From assembly GCF_005871085.1 (NCBI RefSeq), contig NZ_VAUP01000038.1, forward strand, positions 1 through 64,000: 64,000 nt of DNA. Direction: 5' to 3'. Below, piece by piece: positions 25,900-35,066 of this stretch; positions within the stretch are counted from its first letter, which is position 1; each line of letters begins with the position of its first letter. The position numbers were made by a program, and so were the translations under genes. The stretch comes from Xanthobacter autotrophicus (lineage in GTDB: Bacteria; Pseudomonadota; Alphaproteobacteria; Rhizobiales; Xanthobacteraceae). The notes under the pieces are model-generated. The model saw nothing but the letters and a program-made list of their open reading frames with translations. It was not told the origin of the DNA and did no database searches.

Positions 25900-26216
25900 C
25901 CGCCACGGGGGTGGGGTGCCTTCCGGTGCTCGCAGCTGGCGCCGCCATGGCGTCGCCCGGCGGCCCGGCGGTGGCGGGGTTGCCGCCCTTTGATAGCTCC
26001 GGCCCCTTCGCGCGGGATGCCAGCGCGACGGCACTCGCCAACAGGTTCGGCGCCGGCAAGGTGGTCTTCCGCACCGTGCCGGGGCCGGTGCGGCTGGTGC
26101 CCACGTCCGGCGCTCCGGCGGACGATGTGGACGGCGACCGGGATTTCCGCTCCGCAGCGCCGGCCATGCGGGCCGCGCAGTCGCTCGTCTACGAGATGAT
26201 GCTCCTGCTCGAGTGA
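25884..26216 (+). CDS. Small exported protein overlapping its upstream neighbour
   Basis: A 110-residue protein with a short signal (LRRIAATGVGCLPVLAAGAA, cleavage after AMA). The mature domain has no recognised family, and the C-terminus is helical (AMRAAQSLVYEMMLLLE). It begins 16 bp inside the preceding gene in another frame. The pairing suggests that the two exported products work together, an inference from position only. Confidence 0.55.
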   Translation: MLRRIAATGVGCLPVLAAGAAMASPGGPAVAGLPPFDSSGPFARDASATALANRFGAGKVVFRTVPGPVRLVPTSGAPADDVDGDRDFRSAAPAMRAAQSLVYEMMLLLE

Positions 26217-26252
26217 GCGGACGTCGTCGGCGGGGTGTGATAGAGGGCGCCC

Positions 26253-26858
26253 ATGACCAGCCCCGAAGACACCCCCCGGGATGACATCGCCCCGGCCGCC
26301 CTGGCGCCCGACGGGGCCAGCCTCCCGTTCTGGCGGGCCAAGCCCATGTCGGCGATGAGCGCGACGGAGTGGGAGAGCCTGTGCGACGGCTGCGGCCGCT
26401 GCTGCCTCGTCAAGCTCGAGGACGAGGACACCGGGCAGGTCGCCTACACGGATGTCGCCTGCCGCCTGCTGGATGCCGACACCTGCCGCTGCTCCGATTA
26501 TGAGCGCCGCTCCGAGATCGTGTCCGATTGCGTGCGCCTGACGCCCGAGGGCGTCGCGGAGCTGAACTGGCTGCCGCCCACCTGCGCCTACCGGCTGGTG
26601 GGCGAGGGCAAGGACCTGCCGTTCTGGCATCCGCTGGTGTCGGGCGATGCGGGAAGCGTGGCGGCGGCCGGCATAACGGTTTCGGGCAAGGTGGCTGGCA
26701 GCGAAAACGAGTTCGGCCTGTTCGAGCTGGTGGACCATATCGTCGCCTGGCCGGTGCGCTGGCCGCGGGGTGCGAAAGGTGGGGTGAAGGCGGGCACGAA
26801 GGGCGCGCCCGGTACGACCCGCCGGCGGCGCCCGAAGGCGGACGAACAGAAGGCCTGA
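26253..26858 (+). CDS. YcgN-family cysteine cluster protein (UPF0260)
   Basis: A 201-residue cytoplasmic protein of the YcgN/YkgJ-like zinc- or iron-binding cysteine cluster family. The signature is CDGCGRCCLVKLEDEDTG then ACRLLDADTCRCSDYERR and PTCAYRLV, giving eight or more conserved Cys. FWRAKPMSAMSATEWESL at the start is typical. The C-terminal 40 residues are Lys/Arg/Gly-rich and not conserved. Molecular function is unknown. It converges on the GGDEF/EAL gene. Confidence 0.88.
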   Translation: MTSPEDTPRDDIAPAALAPDGASLPFWRAKPMSAMSATEWESLCDGCGRCCLVKLEDEDTGQVAYTDVACRLLDADTCRCSDYERRSEIVSDCVRLTPEGVAELNWLPPTCAYRLVGEGKDLPFWHPLVSGDAGSVAAAGITVSGKVAGSENEFGLFELVDHIVAWPVRWPRGAKGGVKAGTKGAPGTTRRRRPKADEQKA

Positions 26859-27174
26859 CAGGAGTTGAAGGTCCGGCGTGGCACGCCTGAGGCCGAACCG
26901 GGATCCCTCGCCGGGCCGTGTCTCAGTTTGAAAGAAGACCGCAGGAGAAGCCTGCTCGCCGTCCCCGCACCAGTCTGCTCCCTCTCCCGCGTGTGGGGGA
27001 GGGGTGGGGAGGGGGTCGCCACGCCGGGGCAGACCCCTCGCCCGAACTCGGCTTCTGCCGAGTTCGGTTCCCACGAGCCAAGGCCGGACACATCCGGCCT
27101 CGGACGGGAGAGGGTTCCGCGGTGTTCCTGGTCGAAGCAGCAGCGTGCCCGAAGCCGGACGGCTCGCCCCGCGC
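26859..27174. other. 316-bp convergent intergenic region with a terminator hairpin
   Basis: Contains a GC-rich CCCTCTCCCGC/GTGGGGGAGGG element near 26980-27002 and a perfect 11-bp stem hairpin at 27042-27067. No gene seen. Confidence 0.6.
27042..27067. terminator. Bidirectional hairpin between convergent genes
   Basis: CCGAACTCGGC and GCCGAGTTCGG pair perfectly over 11 bp with a four-base TTCT loop. There is no T-tract, but it lies midway between the YcgN and GGDEF/EAL stops. Confidence 0.6.
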
Positions 27175-30117
27175 CTATTCGGCGGCGGTCGAGCGCTTCT
27201 TGCGGGTCTCCACCGGCGCCGGCTCGATGAGGGTGCGGCACTCCTCGGCGGTGAGGGGTTCGCCGAAGACGACGCCCTGGCCGTATTCGCAGCCGAAGCG
27301 CGCCATCTCGCCGGCCTCGGTCTCCTTCTCCAGGCCCTCCGCCATCACATCCATGCCGAGGTCGTGGGCGAGATCGATCATGGCGCCGACGATCACCGGC
27401 CGGGCGGCGCGGGCGGCGCCCTTGGCGGTGTCGCGCACGAAGCGCGGATCGATCTTCACGCTGTCGAACGGGAAGCGCTGGAGATAGGAGAGGGCGGAAT
27501 AGCCGGTGCCGAAATCGTCGAGGCACAGGCCCGCGCCCAGTTCGCGCATGCGGCCGAGCACCACGGCGGCATATTCGGGGTTCTCCATCACCAGGCTTTC
27601 GGTGACTTCCAGCTTGAGCGATCCCGGCGCCACCGCGTTGCGGGCGAGCACGGATTTCAGGTCCTGGATCAAATCGTGCCGCAGCAGCTGGCGGGACGAG
27701 ACGTTCACATGCATGAACAAGGGCGGGTCCACCCGCAGGGCGCGCTGCCACTGGCCGAGCTGGCGCGCCGCGGCATCGAGCACGAACAGGCCGAGGTCGA
27801 GGATGAGGCCTGTTTCCTCGGCCAGCAGCAGGAATTCGGAGGCGGCGAGTTCCCCGAGGCGCGGATGGTTCCAGCGCATATAGGCCTCGAACCCGCCGAT
27901 GGCCCGGTCGCCCAGGCGCACGATGGGCTGGTAGCGCACCGTGATTTCGTTCTTCGCCAGCGCCTCGCGCAATTCGCCTTCCAGCACCACGCGGTCGATC
28001 TTCTGCTGGCGCATCGCGGGGCGGAACACCTCGATGCGGTCGCCGCCGATGCGCTTGGCGTAATACATGGCCAGCTCGGCGTTCTTCAGCACCTCGTCGC
28101 GCTTGGTCTGGTCGGGTCCCGCCAGCACCAGCCCGATGGAGGCGGTGACGAACACTTCCCGGTCGGCGAAGGCGATGGGGGCGCGCAGGGAGCGGCGCAG
28201 GGTGTCGGCGAAGGTGGTGATGCGCTCGGCGTCGCGCTCGGACATGAGGATCATGCCGAACTGGTCGCCGGAGATGCGCGCCAGCGTGTCCTGCGGCTTC
28301 AGGAGGCGCATCAGCCGCCGGGCCACCGTAAGCAGGATGGAATCGGCCACCGCCATGCCCACACGCACGTTGACCTGCTTGAAGCGGTCGAGGTCGATGA
28401 CCATCACCGTCGGCTTCACCTTGTCGTCGAGGCGGGCCATGGTGAGGGCCTGGGACAGCCGGTCGAGGAACAATTCCCGGTTGGGCAGGCCGGTGAGATT
28501 GTCGCGCACCGCGTCATGGAGCAGGCGCTCGGCGGCGATGCGCTCGCCGGTCACGTCCATGAGGGTGCCGACGCAGCGCACCACCTCGCCGTCGGCGCCC
28601 ACCACCGGGCGGGCCTTCAGGTTGAAGGTGAGGTAGTGGCCGTCGATGGCGCGCAGGCGGAAGTCCTGGTCGATGCGGCCGCGGCGCTGGTCGATGATGC
28701 CGTCCAGCGTCGCGCGGAAGCGGTCGCGGTCGGCGGGGTGCAGCACCTCCAGCCAGCCGGCGGCCTCGGTCTCCAGCGAGTGGCGCTTGAGGCCCAAGGC
28801 CTCCTCCGCCTCGGGGGAGGTGTAGATGCGGTCGCTGTCGACATCCCAGTCCCATACGATGAGGCCGGAGCCGGCGAGCGCGAGCGCCCGGCGCTCCAGC
28901 TCGGAGGTGGAGCCCTGGATGCCGCCGATGCCGGCGAAGGCGTGCTGCATCACCGTGAAGCCGATGAGCATCACGATCAGCACCAGGCCGCCGGAGAGGG
29001 CGGGGGCGGCCAGATCGTTGGTGACGAAGCCGGCCACCGTGAGCCCGGCCATCAACACCCACACCACCAGCAGCGACCAGGTGGGGATGATGAGCACCGC
29101 CCGGTCATAACCGTGCTGGCTGAGCCAGATGATGACGCCGAGCCCGGCCACCGCCACCGCCAGCAGCGACAGGCGGGCGATGCCCGCTGCCATGGGTGCG
29201 TCGAGCAGGGCCACCACCACCAGGGCGGCGAGGAATGTGAGCCAGCCGGCCGCCACGTGCACGTAGCGCACGTGCCAGCGGTTGAGGTTGAGATAGGCGA
29301 ACAGGAACACCAAAAGGGTGGCGGTGAGGATCGCCTCGCCCGCGGCCCGCCAGAACTGCTCGGCGAGGGGCGAGAGGCCGAACACCTTCGACCAGAACGC
29401 GAAGTCGAGGCCGATATAGCCGAGCACCGCCCAGGCGAGGGCCGCTGCCGCCGGGAACATCACCGAGCCCTTCACCACGAACAGGATGGTGAGGAAGAGC
29501 GCCAGAAGGCCGGCGATGCCGATGACGATGCCGTGGTAGAGGGTGAAGGCGTTCACCCGGTCCTTGTAGGCGTCAGGCTCCCACAGATAGAGCTGGGGCA
29601 GGGTGGGACTGCCCAGCTCGGCCACGAAGGTGACGGTGGAGCCGGGATCGAGGGTGATCAGGAACACGTCGGCGTCGGGCGCGGTCTGCCGCTCCGGCTT
29701 GAAGCCCTGGCTGGGCGTGAGCGAGATGATCCGCCGGTTGCCGAGATCGGGCCAGAACAGGCCGGAGCCGGACATGCGGTAGTGCGGGGCGACGATGAGG
29801 CGGTCCACCTGCTCGTCGGTATTATTGGTGAGGGCGAAGGCGATCCAGTCGCCGTGGCTGCGCCCGTCGGAGGTGGGCACCTCGATGCGCCGCACCACCC
29901 CTTCGGTGTCGGGCGCGGTGGAGATCTGGAAGCGGCCGTCCTCGGTGGTCTCGCGCTGCACGGCGGGCAACAGGTCCACCACCTTGGCGTCGAGGCGCAG
30001 GGCGATGGCCTCCATCGCCTGCGCACCGCCGGTGGGCAGGGCCAGGACGAGCGCCAGAAGCAGCGCCACGAGAAACGCCACGGGCAGAGCGATGACGCGA
30101 GCGAGCAACGACCGCAA
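27175..30117 (-). CDS. Membrane sensor with 7TM-DISM, PAS, degenerate GGDEF and EAL domains
   Basis: A 980-residue cyclic di-GMP protein. A signal or first helix is followed by a periplasmic beta-rich region and seven membrane helices (7TMR-DISM layout, about residues 200-410), a PAS region, a GGDEF domain (DNLTGLPNRELFLDRL) and an EAL domain. The GGDEF signature is SGDQF in ARISGDQFGM, so cyclase activity is doubtful. The EAL part keeps key acidic residues (GFEAYMRW, EVTES, DDFGTGYS, VKIDPRFV, AEGLE), so phosphodiesterase activity is plausible. The most likely role is a phosphodiesterase tuned by a periplasmic ligand and by its cyclase-like domain. Confidence 0.92.
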   Translation of the reverse strand: MRSLLARVIALPVAFLVALLLALVLALPTGGAQAMEAIALRLDAKVVDLLPAVQRETTEDGRFQISTAPDTEGVVRRIEVPTSDGRSHGDWIAFALTNNTDEQVDRLIVAPHYRMSGSGLFWPDLGNRRIISLTPSQGFKPERQTAPDADVFLITLDPGSTVTFVAELGSPTLPQLYLWEPDAYKDRVNAFTLYHGIVIGIAGLLALFLTILFVVKGSVMFPAAAALAWAVLGYIGLDFAFWSKVFGLSPLAEQFWRAAGEAILTATLLVFLFAYLNLNRWHVRYVHVAAGWLTFLAALVVVALLDAPMAAGIARLSLLAVAVAGLGVIIWLSQHGYDRAVLIIPTWSLLVVWVLMAGLTVAGFVTNDLAAPALSGGLVLIVMLIGFTVMQHAFAGIGGIQGSTSELERRALALAGSGLIVWDWDVDSDRIYTSPEAEEALGLKRHSLETEAAGWLEVLHPADRDRFRATLDGIIDQRRGRIDQDFRLRAIDGHYLTFNLKARPVVGADGEVVRCVGTLMDVTGERIAAERLLHDAVRDNLTGLPNRELFLDRLSQALTMARLDDKVKPTVMVIDLDRFKQVNVRVGMAVADSILLTVARRLMRLLKPQDTLARISGDQFGMILMSERDAERITTFADTLRRSLRAPIAFADREVFVTASIGLVLAGPDQTKRDEVLKNAELAMYYAKRIGGDRIEVFRPAMRQQKIDRVVLEGELREALAKNEITVRYQPIVRLGDRAIGGFEAYMRWNHPRLGELAASEFLLLAEETGLILDLGLFVLDAAARQLGQWQRALRVDPPLFMHVNVSSRQLLRHDLIQDLKSVLARNAVAPGSLKLEVTESLVMENPEYAAVVLGRMRELGAGLCLDDFGTGYSALSYLQRFPFDSVKIDPRFVRDTAKGAARAARPVIVGAMIDLAHDLGMDVMAEGLEKETEAGEMARFGCEYGQGVVFGEPLTAEECRTLIEPAPVETRKKRSTAAE

Positions 30118-30340
30118 TGTCAGGTCTCCGCACCCGGACTGCCGCCGGGCCGAGTTTCGGTTGAGGAGGGCAGCCTGCCGAAGGTGCGACGCAAAGCGCG
30201 GGACGGCAAGAGCTCAAGCTCATCCATGAGGAATGCATGTGCGCCAGGGATGGCCCCGCGCGCCCGATTCCCTAGCCAAGCCGTGCGGCTGGAGCAAGGC
30301 ACTTGGAGGTTTTTAGATACCCCGACCCGTCGCGGGTCCG

Positions 30341-30374
30341 AAAAAACGAATGCGCGCCCGGGGCGGGCGCGCAT
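30341..30374 (-). terminator. Rho-independent terminator after the 30396-30971 gene
   Basis: On the minus strand, ATGCGCGCCC and GGGCGCGCAT form a 10-bp stem with a five-base loop, followed by TCGTTTTTT. It is placed 22 bp after the stop codon at 30396. Confidence 0.85.
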
Positions 30375-30395
30375 CGAAAAGGTGGTTCGCCCCGC

Positions 30396-30971
30396 TCAGA
30401 AGAAGCGGCGGGCGTTGTCCCGGTCGTCGGCGGAGAGGGGGGTGGGCTCGCGGGTCAGGCGGGCGGCCTCTTCCCGGCGCACATATTCGGAGAAGGGGTC
30501 GAGGGCTTCCTCCACCGCTTCCTCGGCGCGCGCGGAGATCACTTCCAGCGGGGGCTGCGGGGCCGGACGGGCGGCGGGCGGCACGGGATGGACATCCTCG
30601 GCCGGGACGGCGCGCTCGGAATCGGTGGTGCGCGAGGCCTTGGCGTCGAGCCACGGCAGGGGATAGGGCGAGGCGATGTAGGCCACGCCGTCTTCCTGCT
30701 CCCAGGCGATCATGTGGATGGCCTCTTCCGCCGGCATGCCGGGCAGGGAGAACATCTGCGGCAGTTCGCGGGCGCCGCCGGTCCAGCCGATGGTGTGGGC
30801 GAGCTGGAAGGCTTCATCGAGGAAGGCGGTCACGGCCGCGAGCCGGTCCGCACGAAGCGCCTGGGCGAAATCCACATCGAGAAGCCGGCGGAGATAGGTC
30901 TCCACGCTGTCCCCGGCGGCCCACTGGGCGCCGGAGGCGAACTGGTAAACATAAACGCGCGGACTTGCCAT
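30396..30971 (-). CDS. Conserved-looking hypothetical cytoplasmic protein
   Basis: A 191-residue protein beginning MASPRVYVYQFASGAQW. The first 110 residues look folded (ETYLRRLLDVDFAQAL, FLDEAFQLAHTIGWTGG, AEEAIHMIAWEQEDGVAYI); the rest is Pro/Glu/Arg-rich and probably disordered. No signal peptide, no membrane segment, no recognised family. The ATG at 30971 is supported by GGAGC about 7 nt upstream; an ATG 180 bp earlier would add a Cys-rich stretch that looks non-coding. It ends at a strong terminator and is divergent from the FAD oxidoreductase gene. Confidence 0.7.
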   Translation of the reverse strand: MASPRVYVYQFASGAQWAAGDSVETYLRRLLDVDFAQALRADRLAAVTAFLDEAFQLAHTIGWTGGARELPQMFSLPGMPAEEAIHMIAWEQEDGVAYIASPYPLPWLDAKASRTTDSERAVPAEDVHPVPPAARPAPQPPLEVISARAEEAVEEALDPFSEYVRREEAARLTREPTPLSADDRDNARRFF

Positions 30972-31256
30972 CACGCAGCTCCGAAAAACCATAACTGGGG
31001 GCCCCTCATACCAAAAGGGACCCGAAAACACAAAATCGTGCTGCCACTTAACCGGGCAAGGCTTAAATTTTGGTGATCCTGCGGTGCAGCAGAAGGCCGT
31101 TTCTGCCCCGCCCGAGACGTTTTGCACTGCAAGTTCGCGCTCCGATCTCATGATCTGGCCGTCGGATCTGCCAAACCTTGCCTATCTTCCATTTGGAGAC
31201 GGAATCACCGGTCCAGCCGGGTGAAACCGACGCAAGCTGCTGTGAAAGGGTGCCCC

Positions 31257-32552
31257 ATGTCGATCGCCCCGCATTCCCACGGCTTGTGGGAGGTCACGGC
31301 GCCGCCGGCTCCGGCGCTGGCGCCGCTCTCGGGCGCCCTGCGGGCCGACGTGGCGGTGGTCGGAGCGGGATATGCCGGGCTGTCGGCGGCGCTGCGCCTC
31401 GCCGAGGCGGGGGCGCGGGTGGCTGTCGTGGAGGCCGAGGAGGTGGGATTCGGCGGGGCCGGGCGCAATGTGGGCCTCGTGAATGCCGGCCTGTGGGTGA
31501 TGCCGGACGTCATCCGCGCCAATTTGGGTGAGGCGCGGGGCGAGGCGCTGATCGGCTTCCTCGGCGCGGCGCCGCAGGCGGTGTTCGACCTGGTGGCGCG
31601 CCATGGCATCGCTTGCGAGGTGGCGCCCGTGGGCACGCTCCATTGCGCCGTGGGCGCCGCTGGACGCGCCGAGATCGAGGCCCGCGCCGCCCAGTGGCAG
31701 GCGCGCGGCGCGCCAGTGCGGCTGCTGGGGGCCGATGAGGCCCGCACCATGGTGGGCGGCGGCGATTTTTCCGGCGCGCTGCTGGATTTGCGCGCCGGCA
31801 CGATCCAGCCGCTCGCCTATGCGCGGGGACTGGCGCGGGCGGCCCTTCACGCGGGGGCGCAGATCTTCGCGTCGAGCCCGGTCGTCGGGGCCGCGGAGAC
31901 CCCTGCCGGCTGGCGTCTTGTCACGCCGGGGGGAATCCTTGAGGCCGACCATCTCATCGCCGCCACCGATGCCTATGGCACCGGCCCGTTCGCCCCGTTG
32001 CGGCGCGAGCAGGTGCATCTGCCCTATTTCAATCTCGCCACCGCGCCTCTGCCGCAGGCGGTGCGCGACACCATCCTGCCCGGCCGGCAGGGGGCGTGGG
32101 ACACCCAAACCATCCTCACCTCATTCCGCATGGATGCGGCGGGCCGTCTGGTGTTCGGCAGCGTCGGCGCCCTCGACCGGGCCGGCGGCGCCATCCACCG
32201 TGCCTATGCCCGGCGGGTGCTGGCGCGGCTTTATCCGCAGCTCGGCCAGCTGGCCCCCGAGGTGACCTTCGAGGCCGGCTGGCACGGCATGATCGGCATG
32301 ACCGCCGACGCCCTGCCGCGCTTCCACCGGCTGGGGCGCAGCGGCGTCGCCGTGGCCGGCTACAACGGACGCGGCATCGCGCCGGGAACCGTGTTCGGCG
32401 CCCTGCTGGCGGACCTCGTGCTCGGCCGGGTGCGGGAGGCGGATCTTCCGCTGCCGCCAAGCGCGGTGGAGCCGGCCCGCTGGCGTCTGGTGCGGGAAGC
32501 GCTCTACGCCGCCGGCTCCGGCCTCGCCCACCTCATCACCGCTCGGTTCTAG
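31257..32552 (+). CDS. FAD-dependent oxidoreductase (DAO family)
   Basis: A 431-residue D-amino-acid-oxidase/glycine-oxidase-like flavoprotein, similar in layout to gamma-glutamylputrescine oxidoreductases. It has the dinucleotide-binding motif ADVAVVGAGYAGLSAALRLA, a second FAD contact GFGGAGRNVGLVNAG, and the C-terminal GVAVAGYNGRGIAPGTVFG that completes the flavin site. It probably oxidises an amine or amino acid; the substrate is unknown. The ATG at 31257 lies shortly before the FAD motif, and an earlier ATG (31122) would add an atypical leader. It precedes the frc genes by 217 bp, but that gap holds the frc operator, so it is likely a separate unit. Confidence 0.88.
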   Translation: MSIAPHSHGLWEVTAPPAPALAPLSGALRADVAVVGAGYAGLSAALRLAEAGARVAVVEAEEVGFGGAGRNVGLVNAGLWVMPDVIRANLGEARGEALIGFLGAAPQAVFDLVARHGIACEVAPVGTLHCAVGAAGRAEIEARAAQWQARGAPVRLLGADEARTMVGGGDFSGALLDLRAGTIQPLAYARGLARAALHAGAQIFASSPVVGAAETPAGWRLVTPGGILEADHLIAATDAYGTGPFAPLRREQVHLPYFNLATAPLPQAVRDTILPGRQGAWDTQTILTSFRMDAAGRLVFGSVGALDRAGGAIHRAYARRVLARLYPQLGQLAPEVTFEAGWHGMIGMTADALPRFHRLGRSGVAVAGYNGRGIAPGTVFGALLADLVLGRVREADLPLPPSAVEPARWRLVREALYAAGSGLAHLITARF

Positions 32553-32654
32553 GCGTCGGGCGCGGGCTTGGCCGGCGCTCCCTCGGCGCCCCGATTGAAC
32601 GCCGGTGCCCTTCCGGCAAGGCGTAATGGGGTGCCTTTGCTCGACTTTCTATTA

Positions 32655-32673
32655 ATAACTCATCTGGATTTAT
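32655..32673. promoter_or_regulatory. Candidate FrcR operator upstream of frcB
   Basis: A 19-bp imperfect palindrome, ATAACTC-ATCTG-GATTTAT. The right half reads ATAAATC on the other strand, so six of seven arm positions are symmetric. The same two arms, with a different centre, occur at 38852-38870 before the ROK repressor gene, and identity also covers the ATTA preceding the left arm. It lies 97 bp before the frcB start in an AT-rich patch that stands out from its surroundings. Confidence 0.75.
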
Positions 32674-32769
32674 GTATTGACTCGCCATGCGCCGTGCGCT
32701 CAGATGCCATGCGGATAACGCATCCGTCCGGCAAGCGGAAACCGCGCCGGCGCACTGGGAGGACGTTCG

Positions 32770-33825
32770 ATGCACCTGTGGCCACGGCTGCTCATGGCAG
32801 CTTCTGTCGCCTGGGCCGGGGTGGCCGCGACATCGCCTGCGGGGGCGGCGGAAAAGCCCGCCGAAAAGCCCATCGCAAAGCCCATTGTGGGCATTGTCAT
32901 CAAGACCTCCACCAACCCCTTCTTCGTCAAGATGAAGGAGGGCGCGGAAGCTGCCGCCGCGCGGCTGGGCATGGAGCTGCGCTCCTTCGCCGGCAAGATG
33001 GACGGCGACACCGACGCCCAGGTCACCGCCGTGGAAAGCCTGATCGCCGCCGGGGCCAAGGGCATCCTCATCACCCCGTCCGATTCCCGCGCCATCGTGC
33101 CGGTGCTGGAGCAGGCGCGGGCCAAGGGCATCCTGGTGATCGCCCTCGACACGCCGCTGGATCCGCCGAGCGCGGCCGACGCCACCTTCGCCACCGACAA
33201 TTTCAGCGCCGGCAAGCTGGTGGGCGAATGGGCGGCCAAGACGCTGGGCGCCAATGCCAAGTCGGCCAAGGTCGCCCTGCTCGACCTCAACGTGAACCAG
33301 ATCTCCGTGGACGTGGCCCGCGACCAGGGCTTCCTCCAGGGCTTCGGCGTGAACGTCGCCGATCCCGCCGTGATCGGCGACGAGAAGGACGCCCGCATCG
33401 TCGGCCACGATGTCACCCTCGGCAACGAGGAGGGCGGGCGTCGGGCCATGGAAAATCTGCTCCAGCGCGATCCCTATGTGTCGGTCGTCTACGCCATCAA
33501 CGAGCCCGCCGCCGCCGGGGCCTATGAGGCGCTGCGCTCCATCGGCCGTGACAAGGATGTGCTGGTGGTGGCCGTGGACGGCGGCTGCCCCGGTGTGCGC
33601 AATGTGAAGGACGGCGTCATCGCCGCCACCGCCATGCAATTCCCCCTCGCCATGGCCCAGATGGGCGTCGAGGCGGTGCTCAAATACGCCACCGACGGCA
33701 CCAAGCCGAAGCCTTCGGACGGGCAGGACTTCGTCAATACCGGCGTCGAGCTGGTGACTGACCGGCCGGTACCAGGACTGCCTTCCATCGACACTGCCGC
33801 CGCCCTGAAGAAGTGCTGGGGCTGA
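32770..33825 (+). CDS. frcB: Fructose ABC transporter, periplasmic binding protein
   Basis: Sugar receptor of a CUT2-type importer, 351 residues. It has a signal peptide ([20 protein letters not shown], cleavage after AGA) and the ribose/fructose-binding protein fold: [87 protein letters not shown]. The family match to Sinorhizobium FrcB is my reading; specificity could extend to ribose or mannose. It is the first gene of frcB-frcC-frcA, with the operator 97 bp upstream and a repeat in the 158-bp gap to frcC. Confidence 0.92.
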   Translation: MHLWPRLLMAASVAWAGVAATSPAGAAEKPAEKPIAKPIVGIVIKTSTNPFFVKMKEGAEAAAARLGMELRSFAGKMDGDTDAQVTAVESLIAAGAKGILITPSDSRAIVPVLEQARAKGILVIALDTPLDPPSAADATFATDNFSAGKLVGEWAAKTLGANAKSAKVALLDLNVNQISVDVARDQGFLQGFGVNVADPAVIGDEKDARIVGHDVTLGNEEGGRRAMENLLQRDPYVSVVYAINEPAAAGAYEALRSIGRDKDVLVVAVDGGCPGVRNVKDGVIAATAMQFPLAMAQMGVEAVLKYATDGTKPKPSDGQDFVNTGVELVTDRPVPGLPSIDTAAALKKCWG

Positions 33826-33833
33826 GCGGCACC

Positions 33834-33887
33834 AGAGCGTTTTCGAGTGAAGTGGATGCCGGTTCGCGTGAAAAACCGCGGTAACGC
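33834..33887. repeat. Dispersed palindromic repeat between frcB and frcC
   Basis: Starts AGAGCGTTTTCGAGTGAAGT and continues through GCCGGTTCGCGTGAA. It matches the minus-strand sequence at 57444-57497, which lies inside a histidine kinase gene, at most positions. Between frcB and frcC it could form a structure that protects the frcB message, so that the binding protein is made in excess. Confidence 0.75.
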
Positions 33888-33983
33888 ATGGTTTTAGAGC
33901 GATTTCCGTGAGCCAGGGCGAGCAAAAATCGGTCTAACGACAGCACGCGTGCGCCGGCCGGAACGGCCGGGGAGGGATCTGCA

Positions 33984-35066
33984 ATGACAGACACGAGTGG
34001 GGAGAAACGCGGGATGCAGGCGTTTGAGACCGTCCTGAGCAAGCAGGACACGCGAGTGGCGGAATTCGAGGTCCACGCCCGGTCCCCGCTGCAGATGCTG
34101 CAGCATTTCCTGCATGCCAACCCGACCGCGGTGCCGGCCATCGTGCTGGTGCTGGGGGTGGCCGTGTTCTCGGCCATCGTTGGGCCGCGCTTCTACTCGG
34201 CCTTCAACCTGTCGCTGATCCTCCAGCAGGTGACCATCATCTGCATCATCGGCGTGGCGCAGACACTCATCGTGCTCACGGCCGGCATCGACCTGTCGGT
34301 GGGCGCGGTGATGGTGCTGTGCTCGGTGATCATGGGCAAGCTGGCCGTCGCGCTGGGCCTGCCGGTGCCGGTGGCGTTTGCTGCCGGGCTCGCCACGGGG
34401 GCGGCCTGCGGTGCCTTCAACGGCCTGCTGGTGGTGCGGCTGAAGCTGCCGCCCTTCATCGTCACCCTGGGCACCTGGTCCATCTTCTTCTCGCTGAACC
34501 TGTGGTATTCCGGCGCCCAGACCATCCGCTCGCAGGACGTGGCGAAGGTCGCGCCGTTCCTGCAATGGCTCGGCACGCCGGTGGACCTTTTGGGCGCGCG
34601 GCTCACCTACGGCACCTTCTTCATGCTGGGGCTGGTGGCCATCGTCTGGTACGTGCTCAACCGCACCGCGCTCGGCCGCCACATCTATGCGGTGGGCGAT
34701 GATCCGGACGCGGCGCGCCTCGCCGGCATCCGCACCGACAAGGTGCTGTTCGCCGTCTATGTGGCGGCGGGGGTCATCTGCGCGCTGGGGGCCTGGGCGC
34801 TCATCGGCCGCATCGGCTCCATCAGCCCGCAGGCGGGGCAGACCGCCAACCTCGACAGCATCACCGCGGTGGTGATCGGCGGGGCCAGCCTGTTCGGCGG
34901 GCGCGGCTCCATCGTCGGCACCCTCATCGGCGCGCTCATCGTCGGCGTCTCGCGCTCCGGCCTCGCTTTGTCGGGGGTGGATGTGCTGTGGCAGGAATTC
35001 GCCGTGGGCAGCCTCATCATCGTCGCGGTCACCCTCGACCAGTGGATCCGGAAGGTGTCGGCATGA
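33984..35066 (+). CDS. frcC: Fructose ABC transporter, permease
   Basis: A 360-residue CUT2 permease with a cytoplasmic leader of about 50 residues and about ten membrane helices. Family features are VGVAQTLIVLTAGIDLSVGA-type sequence (here GVAQTLIVLTAGIDLSVGAV), LKLPPFIVTLGTWSIFFSLN, YAVGDDPDAARLAGI and VIGGASLFGGRGSIVGTLIG. The C-terminus DQWIRKVSA is the same as I recall for rhizobial FrcC. Its stop overlaps the frcA start (ATGA), so permease and ATPase are translationally coupled. Confidence 0.94.
   Translation: MTDTSGEKRGMQAFETVLSKQDTRVAEFEVHARSPLQMLQHFLHANPTAVPAIVLVLGVAVFSAIVGPRFYSAFNLSLILQQVTIICIIGVAQTLIVLTAGIDLSVGAVMVLCSVIMGKLAVALGLPVPVAFAAGLATGAACGAFNGLLVVRLKLPPFIVTLGTWSIFFSLNLWYSGAQTIRSQDVAKVAPFLQWLGTPVDLLGARLTYGTFFMLGLVAIVWYVLNRTALGRHIYAVGDDPDAARLAGIRTDKVLFAVYVAAGVICALGAWALIGRIGSISPQAGQTANLDSITAVVIGGASLFGGRGSIVGTLIGALIVGVSRSGLALSGVDVLWQEFAVGSLIIVAVTLDQWIRKVSA

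Noticed and set aside
27004-30666. Open frame of about 1220 codons on the plus strand
   Set aside because: It is antisense to the GGDEF/EAL gene, its product is dominated by His, Gly, Arg and Asp without domains, and such long antisense frames are expected at this GC content.
34988-35062. Longer frcA starting 75 bp earlier
   Set aside because: That region encodes the end of frcC in another frame; the ATGA overlap at 35063 is the typical coupled start.
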